Shown here piece after piece: positions 19,021-26,843 of a DNA stretch of 64,000 nt. The position numbers and the translations under genes are program-made. The DNA lies in NCBI GenBank assembly GCA_947462925.1, contig CANHQP010000004.1, positions 20,335 to 84,334 of the forward strand, given 5' to 3'. The notes below the pieces were generated by a model. The model made no database searches. It had not been told where the DNA came from and saw only the letters and a program-made list of their open reading frames with translations. Positions within the stretch are counted from its first letter, which is position 1; every line of letters starts with the position of its first letter. Origin of the DNA: Flavobacteriia bacterium (GTDB lineage Bacteria > Bacteroidota > Bacteroidia > Flavobacteriales_D > Crocinitomicaceae).

Positions 19021-20214
19021 TTATATTTCTTGGAATGTAAATCTCCACCCACAACTTTCACCTGTAATCTCTTCTAAATCTCCTTCAAGTTGCTCACTAA
19101 GTGCTTCTATTATAGTTTTATTGACATGCTCATTTTGTGGTGAAATGACATGTTGAATAGGTGATTTTCCTATGATTTCAATTTGGTAACTTTCACCAAA
19201 GAACAAAGTTGAAATTTCAATGTCCATTTCAATTGTTTCTTCCTTTTTCCAGTATTTTTCGACCGAAAGTTGAATTAATTCATTCATTAACATACCCAAG
19301 GGAATCAAAGTATTGAAGTTGAAATTACTTTTGATTTCTTTTACTGAAAAGTTCAACACCAAATAATTACTTTGGATATTATACCTCAATGCAGCAGTCA
19401 AATCTTCAAAAAAGCGTTGTAAAGAAATTTCATTCGATTCAATAGATTTTAACAATATCAAATGAATTGTAGATAGAATTTGAATTCTTGATTGGATTTC
19501 TTTTAAAGTTTGAATGTTGGGCTCATGCGTTTCTTTTAAATACAAACTTACTAAGCTGGAAATAATCTGTAGATTATTATTTACACGATGATGTACTTCC
19601 TTCAGCAATAATTCTTTCCGATTTCTGTGTTGTCTCAATTCGTCAAATTGATTTGAAACAGTTTCAATCGCAACATCTAATGCTACTTTTTTGCTCTCTA
19701 GGTGTTTTTCTAAAGTCTGTCTTAATTGATTTAATTCATTTTTTTGGATGATTCTAGATAGTAACGAACCCGCAATTTCAGCTATTAATTCAAATAATTT
19801 TTGGTATTTTAAATTGAAAAAATGACATTTATTTTCCACTGCTGAAATAACCCCAAATAGTTTACCATTTGATTGTATAGGTACACATAAAAATGAATAA
19901 TTTTCACTTTCAGAATTTACTAAACTGGAAGTTTCCGTGCGTGCTACAGTTCCAATATTTTCATCTGAGTAAAAAACGGTTTCACCATTATCTTTAGATA
20001 TTAGCATATTGTTTCTCACAACAGAAACCAATTTTTTTTCGTTTGGAATAATTTCGTAAACAGAAATGTTTTCTAAGCCTAAATAGTTCTCAAAAACAGT
20101 GATAAATGACAAGTATACTGATTCAAAATTATCAGCCGCTGAAGAAAATTGAACAAATTTTTGAACGAGTTCAATCGTGACATCATCTGAAGATCTATTT
20201 TCGACTTTAAACAT
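19021..20214 (-). CDS. GAF-domain HisKA_2-type histidine kinase with degenerate ATPase domain
   Basis: A 397-residue protein with no membrane segment, presumably cytoplasmic. Residues about 20-150 form a GAF-like sensor (SFLCVPIQSNGKLFGVISAV), 155-200 are coiled coil, and LLLKEVHHRVNNNLQIISSL (near 210) is the HisKA_2 dimerisation/phospho-acceptor box with the His kept. The ATP-binding part is poor: the N box reads MLMNELIQLSVEKYW, lacking the second Asn, and the G1 (DxGxG) and G2 glycine-rich boxes are not visible (EIIGKSPIQHV instead). It may be a phosphotransfer or sensing protein without kinase activity. It starts 12 bp after the PorP/SprF stop, so it is probably the last gene of that operon. 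No response regulator is adjacent. Confidence 0.8.
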   Translation of the reverse strand: MFKVENRSSDDVTIELVQKFVQFSSAADNFESVYLSFITVFENYLGLENISVYEIIPNEKKLVSVVRNNMLISKDNGETVFYSDENIGTVARTETSSLVNSESENYSFLCVPIQSNGKLFGVISAVENKCHFFNLKYQKLFELIAEIAGSLLSRIIQKNELNQLRQTLEKHLESKKVALDVAIETVSNQFDELRQHRNRKELLLKEVHHRVNNNLQIISSLVSLYLKETHEPNIQTLKEIQSRIQILSTIHLILLKSIESNEISLQRFFEDLTAALRYNIQSNYLVLNFSVKEIKSNFNFNTLIPLGMLMNELIQLSVEKYWKKEETIEMDIEISTLFFGESYQIEIIGKSPIQHVISPQNEHVNKTIIEALSEQLEGDLEEITGESCGWRFTFQEI

Positions 20215-20226
20215 ATTTTTTCGTTT

Positions 20227-21303
20227 CTATTCAACATCCAACTCTGGATCTTTTTCCTTTTCCTTTTGTTTTTCTTCCTGTTTGTTTCTCTTTTTGGATT
20301 CTTTTATTTCTTTATCAACATTTCTGTTGTTGCCAATTAAAAATCCTAATTGCAATTCATGTGAACCTGCATTGCCGATTCTAATACTTTTTGTTCCGTA
20401 TTCGAATGCATAGGAAACATTGAAGTTTTTGAGGACATTCATTCCTGCAGAGACTGCAAAAGTATTTCCTTTGCGATACTGAATGCCACCCCAAATAGCC
20501 TTATTGTATTTAATTCGAATTCCTAAATCAAAACTTGTAGGAGTTTTTTGAGCTGCCTTAATTAAAACAAATGGCTCTAAATCTAGTTTTTCCGATATTC
20601 CAAGGTTATATGACGAAAGCATAAATAAATGTCGATTCAATGTGTTGGCAGTTTCTATTTGTTCAATATTCACCGTATTATTTAACAGTTGTGTGCCACT
20701 TAACCCAAAAAAGAACCTATCATTATATAAAACCAAACCGGTCTGAATGTCTAAATTATTTTGCTTTGATAAATTACTTGAAAATTGATTGTAAATATTA
20801 TCGTTATCGTCATGCAAAATAACTTTATTTTGGTCAATTTGAAAGTTAGACCATCCAGCGGACAATCCAACGCCAATATTCAAGGTTTTAATTAAAGGCA
20901 TATGAACTGCGTAGCTTCCATATAAACTTGTTTTCTGAAAAGGGCCAATTCCATCTTTGCTAAATTTTCCTCCTATCACGTGTTTTAATTTACCAATCGT
21001 TCTATCTGGTGTTTGAAATAAATTGTCTTTATTTAAATTAAATTCACCGATTCCTTCATTCTTGGATCCAATTTGAGTATGACCAGTCAAATATACTGTA
21101 GAAGGATTTCCATCAGTGCCAGTAAATTGATTTCTATATCCTAAATCAACTTGAATCAAATCCATCATTCCACCTGCACCAGGATTGAAAATATATGGAT
21201 TGTGAATGTAATTGGCAAACTGACTTTCTTGTTGTGCAAAAATGCTTGATGACAAAAATAAGATCATCCCTAAAAAGCGCAAATTCAATAGTGTGTTTTT
21301 CAT
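20227..21303 (-). CDS. PorP/SprF family type IX secretion membrane protein
   Basis: About 358 residues from the ATG at 21303 (MKNTLLNLRFLGMILF, signal peptide ending near IFAQQ). An in-frame ATG 19 codons upstream would overlap the preceding gene and hide the signal peptide, so I reject it. QQESQFANYIHNPYIFNPG and the G/Y-rich beta-strand pattern (IGVGLSAGWSNF, FFFGLSGTQLLNN, IRIGNAGSHELQLGFLIGNN) mark the PorP/SprF family of outer-membrane beta-barrels. SprF is needed for surface delivery of the type-B-domain adhesin SprB in Flavobacterium johnsoniae. The position here, 13 bp downstream of a type-B cargo gene, fits a dedicated cargo-partner role. The C-terminus is a highly charged Lys/Glu tail. 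Confidence 0.92.
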   Translation of the reverse strand: MKNTLLNLRFLGMILFLSSSIFAQQESQFANYIHNPYIFNPGAGGMMDLIQVDLGYRNQFTGTDGNPSTVYLTGHTQIGSKNEGIGEFNLNKDNLFQTPDRTIGKLKHVIGGKFSKDGIGPFQKTSLYGSYAVHMPLIKTLNIGVGLSAGWSNFQIDQNKVILHDDNDNIYNQFSSNLSKQNNLDIQTGLVLYNDRFFFGLSGTQLLNNTVNIEQIETANTLNRHLFMLSSYNLGISEKLDLEPFVLIKAAQKTPTSFDLGIRIKYNKAIWGGIQYRKGNTFAVSAGMNVLKNFNVSYAFEYGTKSIRIGNAGSHELQLGFLIGNNRNVDKEIKESKKRNKQEEKQKEKEKDPELDVE

Positions 21304-21316
21304 TTTATCTTGATTT

Positions 21317-23923
21317 TTAGCGGATGATACTAATTGGACCTGTGTATGATTTCTTTTCACTATCGTTTAATAAAATTTTGTAATAGTAGGTTCCCAGTGG
21401 AAGTTCTTCACCTTTGAAAGTGCCATTCCAAGGAGTATTGTAGCCAATTGATTCAAAAACTACAGTTCCCCATCTATTGACGATTATGACTTCACAATTG
21501 GGATAAAGAACATTCAAATTATCAATCATAAATGCATCATTTTTCCCATCGCTATTTGGAGTAATTACTGTTGGAAAAACGAATTCCTCTCCACTGCAGT
21601 TATTGACGGTAATTCGCAAAGTATCATGACTAAAACCGCAAACAGGGTGAGATAGTCGGTAAACAACAATATTCTCACCAACAATTATATTGTCAACCAA
21701 TGATGTAGGACTGTTTGGAGATAAAATTTCTCCCTTTCCTTTAATGAAATACCATGCTGAGGATTGTCCGGAAACTGGGATTTTGGCGTTTATCTCAAAA
21801 ATATCAGCCACACAAACAGTGGTGTCATTTGATTCAATTAATGCTAAATTATTCGAATAAACATTCAAAGTATCATCGGAAACATCGCAGGTTCCGTTGG
21901 AAATGGTGTAAATAAATGTATTCCAGCCGGGTGACATGTTATTTGCAAGCGTGTTGTGTTGATTTGGATTTGCAATTGTTGAACCTTCCAATGTTGACCA
22001 TTCTGGATATCCACTTGTGGGAAAAGTACCTAAAAGCAAGGTAGACTGTGCGTTGCAAATATAAATTGAGTCAGATTGAATAGACGCTATGGTTGGCTGA
22101 CCATATACAGTTAAGTAGATGGTGTCTTTCTTTACACCACAATTTTGAGTTGATACTGTCCAAACATAGGTATTGATACCAGGCGAAAAGTTGGAAACAC
22201 TTGTCGTTGGACTTGAAGGATTTGCAATTGTACTTGCACTGGTAATCTGAGACCAAGAACCAATTCCTGAAGTGATTGAATTTGCTACAAGATTGTAGGT
22301 TAAATTTGAACAAATCTCAGCACTGTCTACTGCGATGATTGCCTCGCTTGGATTTGTAAATACTTCGATATTGAAATTACAGACAGCTGTATTTCCTGAC
22401 AAGTCTGTAACTGTATACTGTTGTGGAGTAATTCCTATTGGAAAATTATCGCCAGATGTCAAACCAGAATTATCTGTTTGTTGGATATTAATTGTTGCAC
22501 AGTTATCTGTTGCAAATATTTCCGAATAACTAACTAATGGATCGCAAGAGATGATATTGGAAGGACAGTTTGTAAAAACAGGTGCAATGGATTCAATTAC
22601 ATTTAATGTAAAGGTACAAGTAGAAGAATTTCCTGAAGCATCAGTCACCAAAAATCCAACTGTATGTGAACCAGTCCCTATTTCTATGTCAACGGCGGGA
22701 GCTTGTTGAATTGTATAATTTGGACAGCTCTCAACAACCACTACTTGAGATGTGAAATCAGTAATTGTATAGGAGCAAAGAATTCCATTTTGTATAGTAA
22801 TATCAGTTGGACATGTAATTGATGGTGCTTGTATATCATTTGGTGCTAGCACTGTTGTGCATGAAATGTCATTACCACTTTCATCTGTAACCGTAACTGT
22901 TACAGTTGTAAATCCTGTGGCATTTGTTCCGATAGATGGACTTTGCGTAAATATCAAATTTCCATTAGGTGTGCAGTTGTCAGAAAAAGTGTAATTTGAA
23001 ATTAAGTTTGGTATTTGATATTGACAGCTATTATTCACATTCACATTGATTGAATCAATGCAAGTAATAATTGGTGTAATTGTATCTAAAGCTTCAACGG
23101 TGAACGAGCAATTACCTATGTTTCCACTCAAATCCACAACTGTCATTTGTATGCTAGTATTTGCAGAAATTGGCGTTCCGAGAGGTGGATTCTGATTATA
23201 AACTAAATCAAGTACACTGGTACAATTATCTGTGGCATTTGTCAGGGAAATGTAGTTTTCTAAAAGGGCAGAGCAATTTGAATTGATGTAAATTGTTTGA
23301 TTGGAAGGACAAACGATCGATGGATTTTCACTGTCGATACCAGTGACTAAAATGTTGTCAATTGCCAATGGTTTTGGACCAATATCAGCATCATTGTAAG
23401 TAAATCTAAATCCTAATAAAAAGTCAGTAAAATTTAAAACGGTTGGCAAATTAGTAGTGACGTTTTGCCACAATATTCCAGAAGTTAGAGAACCACCAAT
23501 TACAGTCCAATTTACGCCATTGTCAGCGCTATAAACTAATTCAGCAAAATCATTGATGCCATCTACTTCAATAAGTTGATTGTAAGATATCTGTAGATCT
23601 GAGGCACATGTTGCTTGAACCAAGTGTGCAAAAATTGCTGTTTTGCTTCCAGCATTGTCTGCGTTTAAATATCCGAAATTACTTGATCCACCTGGACCGC
23701 ATCCATTGGCAGCTCCACCATATGTGAGATAAATTGCGGTTTGCCCATTTGCATTTGGACCATTTCCAGCACATACACCAGAAATCCAGTAGTTGGGTGA
23801 AATATCTCCAAAACTTGTCCAGCCAGAAATCGAATTTTCGAAGTCATCTTGAAATAAAGTTATTTGTCCAAAAGAGCTTAATTTGAAAAGTAGAAGACTG
23901 ATTAATAATAAAAATCTATTCAT
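21317..23923 (-). CDS. Large surface protein with HYR-like repeats and T9SS type B sorting domain
   Basis: An 868-residue protein with signal peptide MNRFLLLISLLLFKLSSFGQ. Residues about 22-200 look like a carbohydrate-binding/jelly-roll-type region (WTSFGDISPNYWISG). Residues about 200-520 hold several HYR-type Ig-like repeats, each opening with a form of CPSNQTIYINSNC and ending near VTDLSGNTAVCNF. Further beta-rich repeats with paired Cys follow, then the type B (gliding-motility-associated) C-terminal domain: FVFPTVITPNSDGKNDAFMI, CEVIIVNRWGTVVFES, LPLGTYYYKILLND. Such proteins are surface adhesins or matrix components moved by T9SS. It heads the operon with the PorP/SprF gene and the kinase. 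Confidence 0.92.
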   Translation of the reverse strand: MNRFLLLISLLLFKLSSFGQITLFQDDFENSISGWTSFGDISPNYWISGVCAGNGPNANGQTAIYLTYGGAANGCGPGGSSNFGYLNADNAGSKTAIFAHLVQATCASDLQISYNQLIEVDGINDFAELVYSADNGVNWTVIGGSLTSGILWQNVTTNLPTVLNFTDFLLGFRFTYNDADIGPKPLAIDNILVTGIDSENPSIVCPSNQTIYINSNCSALLENYISLTNATDNCTSVLDLVYNQNPPLGTPISANTSIQMTVVDLSGNIGNCSFTVEALDTITPIITCIDSINVNVNNSCQYQIPNLISNYTFSDNCTPNGNLIFTQSPSIGTNATGFTTVTVTVTDESGNDISCTTVLAPNDIQAPSITCPTDITIQNGILCSYTITDFTSQVVVVESCPNYTIQQAPAVDIEIGTGSHTVGFLVTDASGNSSTCTFTLNVIESIAPVFTNCPSNIISCDPLVSYSEIFATDNCATINIQQTDNSGLTSGDNFPIGITPQQYTVTDLSGNTAVCNFNIEVFTNPSEAIIAVDSAEICSNLTYNLVANSITSGIGSWSQITSASTIANPSSPTTSVSNFSPGINTYVWTVSTQNCGVKKDTIYLTVYGQPTIASIQSDSIYICNAQSTLLLGTFPTSGYPEWSTLEGSTIANPNQHNTLANNMSPGWNTFIYTISNGTCDVSDDTLNVYSNNLALIESNDTTVCVADIFEINAKIPVSGQSSAWYFIKGKGEILSPNSPTSLVDNIIVGENIVVYRLSHPVCGFSHDTLRITVNNCSGEEFVFPTVITPNSDGKNDAFMIDNLNVLYPNCEVIIVNRWGTVVFESIGYNTPWNGTFKGEELPLGTYYYKILLNDSEKKSYTGPISIIR

Positions 23924-23997
23924 CTTGAAATGAAATGTTTAAAAGAGGTTTTTAAAAATAAAAATTACTTGTAGAAATTCTAAGTAGTATACTGCTT

Positions 23998-24005
23998 CAA
24001 ATATA
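23998..24005 (-). promoter_or_regulatory. -7 box (TATATTTG) for the adhesin-PorP-kinase operon
   Basis: An exact TAnnTTTG on the minus strand, 74 bp before the adhesin ATG, giving a leader of about 70 nt. No -33 TTG at the normal spacing. Confidence 0.45.
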
Positions 24006-24063
24006 AACAATTTACGAAATATGCTGACAGTTTTGCCCTTTAATCTTAGATTTTACATGGAAA

Positions 24064-24993
24064 TTATTTCCAGTCTAGAATTAATAATTCCTTCGCATTA
24101 TTTTCAGTAAAGTTTAACCTGATACTCCTCAATAAATTTTCTATGCTTTTCCATTTAGAATTCTTGTGTGGAACAATTCCTATAATTGACCTTGCAGGTT
24201 TTTGATTTTGCTCTGAAATAATTGTTTTAAAATGTTCTAATTTGTCGGGAATAATTTGAGCATAAAAATCTGGGACCAAGGTATAACCATCATTTATATC
24301 TACCATTCGAATCATCATTTCTATATTTCCACCTTCATAATTCCAATGGTTTTGTTTTGCAGAGTCATTTTGTAGTTCGCAAAAATGAATCATTTGTGTT
24401 CGCAAACAATTACCCTTGTTTAATAGCCAAGGCTGCAAATTCCTTAATGTTTCCAGTGAAATTTCAGGAGTATCGATTTGAGGGATGTATGCTTTTATTT
24501 CTTCAGCAAATAGTGGAAATGATTTAAAAATTGACTCTTCAATTGGACCGGCCATAATACCTAAATCTATTTTTTTTTGATGTAAACTTTCCAAAATGTC
24601 TTCTGATTTCTGCTCCTCAATGATCAATTTAATGGAAGGAAATTCTTTTTGCCACTTGGAATACAACACGGGAATTAAATAGGCTGATACTGTAGGAATA
24701 ATGCCCATCTTTATTTCTTCTAAATAGTTTCCCTCTTTTTGTTTTTTTAATTTATCAATTTGTTGAAAATCAGCCGATATTTCCCTTAAAATTGGAATCA
24801 GCTCTTTTCCTGCACTGGTCAACTCTAGCGGATTTCTATTTCGGTCAAAAATAGAAAATCCTAACAGGTCTTCTGCTTTTTTTATTTGCATAGAAAGCGT
24901 TGGTTGCGTCACAAAACAACTGTCTGCCGCTCTACTAAAATGCTGAGTTTCACTCAAAGCTAAAATATATTGAATTTGCTGACTCGATAACAT
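24064..24993 (-). CDS. oxyR: LysR-family peroxide sensor OxyR
   Basis: 309 residues from the ATG at 24993; an upstream in-frame ATG would add 44 residues before the helix-turn-helix and overlap dps, so it is rejected. The N-terminal LysR HTH is IQYILALSETQHFSRAADSC followed by VTQPTLSMQIKKAED. GNCLRTQMIHFCEL holds two Cys nine positions apart, matching the redox pair Cys199/Cys208 of E. coli OxyR (CLRDQAMGFC). This is good evidence for direct H2O2 sensing by disulfide formation. It is divergent from dps-ahpC-trx, its probable targets, with an 83-bp shared control region. Confidence 0.92.
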   Translation of the reverse strand: MLSSQQIQYILALSETQHFSRAADSCFVTQPTLSMQIKKAEDLLGFSIFDRNRNPLELTSAGKELIPILREISADFQQIDKLKKQKEGNYLEEIKMGIIPTVSAYLIPVLYSKWQKEFPSIKLIIEEQKSEDILESLHQKKIDLGIMAGPIEESIFKSFPLFAEEIKAYIPQIDTPEISLETLRNLQPWLLNKGNCLRTQMIHFCELQNDSAKQNHWNYEGGNIEMMIRMVDINDGYTLVPDFYAQIIPDKLEHFKTIISEQNQKPARSIIGIVPHKNSKWKSIENLLRSIRLNFTENNAKELLILDWK

Positions 24994-25019
24994 ATAGATA
25001 AAATTTATCAAAGTATAAA

Positions 25020-25033
25020 AATAATCAATTATT
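25020..25033. promoter_or_regulatory. Candidate OxyR operator between oxyR and dps
   Basis: AATAAT-CA-ATTATT is a palindrome with perfect 6-bp arms, placed about 20-33 bp upstream of the dps -7 box where a -33 element would normally lie. That position suits an activator site. AT-rich palindromes arise by chance, so this is only suggestive. Confidence 0.35.
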
Positions 25034-25052
25034 CTTATTGAACAACATGTTA

Positions 25053-25060
25053 TACCTTTG
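25053..25060 (+). promoter_or_regulatory. -7 box (TACCTTTG) for dps
   Basis: An exact TAnnTTTG match 16 bp before the dps ATG. No good -33 TTG at 17-21 bp, as expected for an activator-dependent promoter. Confidence 0.55.
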
Positions 25061-25076
25061 CTAAAAATAAACAAAC

Positions 25077-25526
25077 ATGGAAATTCAAGTAAAATTGACA
25101 GACAAATTGAATGCACTTTTAGCAACTTATCAAATTCACTATCAAAATTTAAGAGCCTTACATTGGAACGTGAAAGGCGCCAATTTCTTCGAATTGCACT
25201 TAAAATACGAAGAATTATATACCAGAACGCAAATAATCATAGACGATTTAGCCGAAAGAATTTTGACTTTGGAATCTACACCTTTGCATAAATTTCAAGA
25301 TTATTTGACTGTCAGTGCAATCAAAGAAAATGAAACAATTTTTAACGGAAATAGTGGGATAGAATACATTCTATCTGTTCAAAAAACACTAATTTTATTG
25401 GAGAAAGAAATCCTTAAGATTTCTGATGAATTAAATGATGATGGAACCAATGCAATGATGAGTGATTTGATAAGAGAAAAAGAAAAAACAAATTGGATGT
25501 TCACAGCTTGGTTGAATAAAAAATAA
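25077..25526 (+). CDS. dps: Dps family DNA-protecting/ferritin-like protein
   Basis: A 149-residue four-helix protein. LHWNVKGANFFELHLKYEEL carries the first His, the second His 12 residues later and an acidic residue four further on, and IIDDLAERI carries the Glu, matching the inter-subunit ferroxidase site of Dps (E. coli His51, His63, Asp67, Glu82). Dps dodecamers oxidise and store iron using H2O2, which limits Fenton damage; some also bind DNA. The N-terminus has few basic residues, so DNA binding is not evident. It is the first gene of the oxyR-divergent cluster and lies 33 bp before ahpC. Confidence 0.93.
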   Translation: MEIQVKLTDKLNALLATYQIHYQNLRALHWNVKGANFFELHLKYEELYTRTQIIIDDLAERILTLESTPLHKFQDYLTVSAIKENETIFNGNSGIEYILSVQKTLILLEKEILKISDELNDDGTNAMMSDLIREKEKTNWMFTAWLNKK

Positions 25527-25559
25527 GCAATAATTTTAACAAAAAATAAAAACACAATT

Positions 25560-26180
25560 ATGAGTATCGTAGGTAGAAAATTCCCTTCAATCGCAGTAAA
25601 TGCAATGGATGAAATGGGTGACACATTTCAAATTGATGTGTTGAAACACGCAGTAGATAACAACAAAAAGGTACTTCTTTTCTGGTACCCAAAAGATTTT
25701 ACTTTTGTTTGTCCAACAGAAATTCACGCTTTCCAAGAAGTTGCAGCTGAATTTGCAAAAAGAAACACAGTGGTTATTGGTGCATCTTGTGATACTGCTG
25801 AAGTTCATTTCGCATGGTTAAATACTGCGAAAGACAATGGTGGAATCGAAGGAGTTAAATTTCCATTATTGGCTGATTCAACGCGCGTTTTGTCTCAAGC
25901 TTTGGATATTTTGGATTACGACATGTTTGACGAAGAAGGTTCCGCTGGTGACAATGTTACTTACCGTGCAACATACTTGATCGATGAAACAGGTTTGGTT
26001 TTCCACGAATCTATTAACCACATGCCAGTTGGAAGAAATGTTCACGAATACCTTCGTTTGGTTGACGCATACACTCACGTGCAACAACATGGTGAAGTTT
26101 GTCCTGCAAACTGGGAAGAAGGAAAAACAGCAATGAACGCTACCCGTGATGGTGTTGCTGATTATTTAAGCAAAAACTAA
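25560..26180 (+). CDS. ahpC: Peroxiredoxin, AhpC/Prx1 type 2-Cys
   Basis: A 206-residue typical 2-Cys peroxiredoxin. The peroxidatic Cys51 lies in DFTFVCPTEI and the resolving Cys near residue 180 in GEVCPANW, with conserved Arg in YRATYLID. It reduces H2O2, organic peroxides and peroxynitrite in the cytoplasm. No ahpF is adjacent; the thioredoxin-like gene starting 6 bp downstream is the probable electron donor. Its placement behind dps and opposite oxyR supports peroxide induction. Confidence 0.95.
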   Translation: MSIVGRKFPSIAVNAMDEMGDTFQIDVLKHAVDNNKKVLLFWYPKDFTFVCPTEIHAFQEVAAEFAKRNTVVIGASCDTAEVHFAWLNTAKDNGGIEGVKFPLLADSTRVLSQALDILDYDMFDEEGSAGDNVTYRATYLIDETGLVFHESINHMPVGRNVHEYLRLVDAYTHVQQHGEVCPANWEEGKTAMNATRDGVADYLSKN

Positions 26181-26185
26181 AAATT

Positions 26186-26500
26186 ATGTTTACCGAATTA
26201 ACTGAAGACACGCTGGATCAAGTTTTGAGCAGCAACCACAAAGTAATGGTTCAATTTGGAGCTGGCTGGTGTGGAAATTGTAAAATTACCAAACCAAAAT
26301 TCAAAAGATTAGCGGAAGAAAATCCAGACATGGAATTTGTGTATGTAGATGCTGAAAAATTGCCAAATGCACGCAAATTTGCAGATGTCTCTAATTTGCC
26401 AACTTTTGCTGGTTTTGTGGACGGAAATTTGGTAAAACAAAATCAAGGAAATAAAGTAGAAATCATTCAAGAAGTTGTTCATGCGGTTGCCAATAATTAA
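26186..26500 (+). CDS. Thioredoxin-like protein (WCGNC active site)
   Basis: A 104-residue single thioredoxin fold without signal peptide. The active site is WCGNC (Cys29/Cys32) instead of the canonical WCGPC; the cis-Pro is in SNLPTFAGF. WCGNC changes the redox potential in a way that cannot be predicted here. Location 6 bp after ahpC suggests it reduces that peroxiredoxin in the cytoplasm. Its last 20 bp overlap the next gene, suggesting translational coupling. Confidence 0.9.
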   Translation: MFTELTEDTLDQVLSSNHKVMVQFGAGWCGNCKITKPKFKRLAEENPDMEFVYVDAEKLPNARKFADVSNLPTFAGFVDGNLVKQNQGNKVEIIQEVVHAVANN

Positions 26501-26735
26501 ACACATGATCGAATTCATCGAACAAAACGATGAAGATTATGTAAACGAAACAATTGAAACCTTGGAACACTTGATTGATGCACCAGGTTTAAAAGATGAA
26601 GAATTGGATGTAATTGGAGAACTTTTATCCAACTTCTCAGGAGCGGTGGAAGTGCACAAAGAAATGGCAAATGGAACGCCAAAACGCGATGCACTAAACG
26701 GTTTCATGAAAAGAGTTACTGGATCAATAGATTAA
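26481..26735 (+). CDS. Small conserved acidic protein (DUF6952-type), function unknown
   Basis: 84 residues from ATG 26481 (MRLPIIKHM), which overlaps the thioredoxin gene by 20 bp in another frame; TTG 26475 is possible but less likely. The sequence (FIEQNDEDYVNETIETLEHL, EELDVIGELLSNFSGAVEV, DALNGFMKRVTGSID) matches what I remember of a small flavobacterial family that sits after peroxiredoxin and thioredoxin genes. It is predicted all-helical and acidic, with no Cys. The conserved linkage suggests a role in the peroxide response, perhaps as a partner of the peroxiredoxin or thioredoxin, but there is no direct evidence. Confidence 0.75.
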   Translation: MRLPIIKHMIEFIEQNDEDYVNETIETLEHLIDAPGLKDEELDVIGELLSNFSGAVEVHKEMANGTPKRDALNGFMKRVTGSID

Positions 26736-26762
26736 TTCAAGATTTTTCATTCAAAATCTTTG

Positions 26763-26793
26763 AAGGGTTGTCATTTATTGGCAACCCTTTTTT
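26763..26793 (+). terminator. Rho-independent terminator after the dps-ahpC-trx cluster
   Basis: AAGGGTTG (26763-26770) pairs with CAACCCTT (26782-26789), followed by a run of T to 26793. A second weaker hairpin (AAGATTTT with AAAATCTT, 26739-26760) lies directly upstream. Confidence 0.88.
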
Positions 26794-26843
26794 GTTTTCC
26801 TTTGAGAATAATTAATTACTTTGTATTCAAATAACGTATTTTG

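Noticed and set aside
21304..21360. Upstream ATG for the PorP/SprF gene
   Set aside because: It would overlap the preceding gene by 44 bp and bury the signal peptide that begins at the ATG at 21303.
22071..22313. Open reading frames antisense or out of frame to large genes, for example inside the adhesin, A2M and ATP synthase genes
   Set aside because: They lie entirely inside well-supported genes, have no recognisable motifs or promoters, and are expected by chance in long AT-rich genes.
24994..25125. Upstream ATG giving OxyR a 44-residue extension
   Set aside because: The extension precedes the canonical LysR N-terminus, covers the whole control region and overlaps dps.
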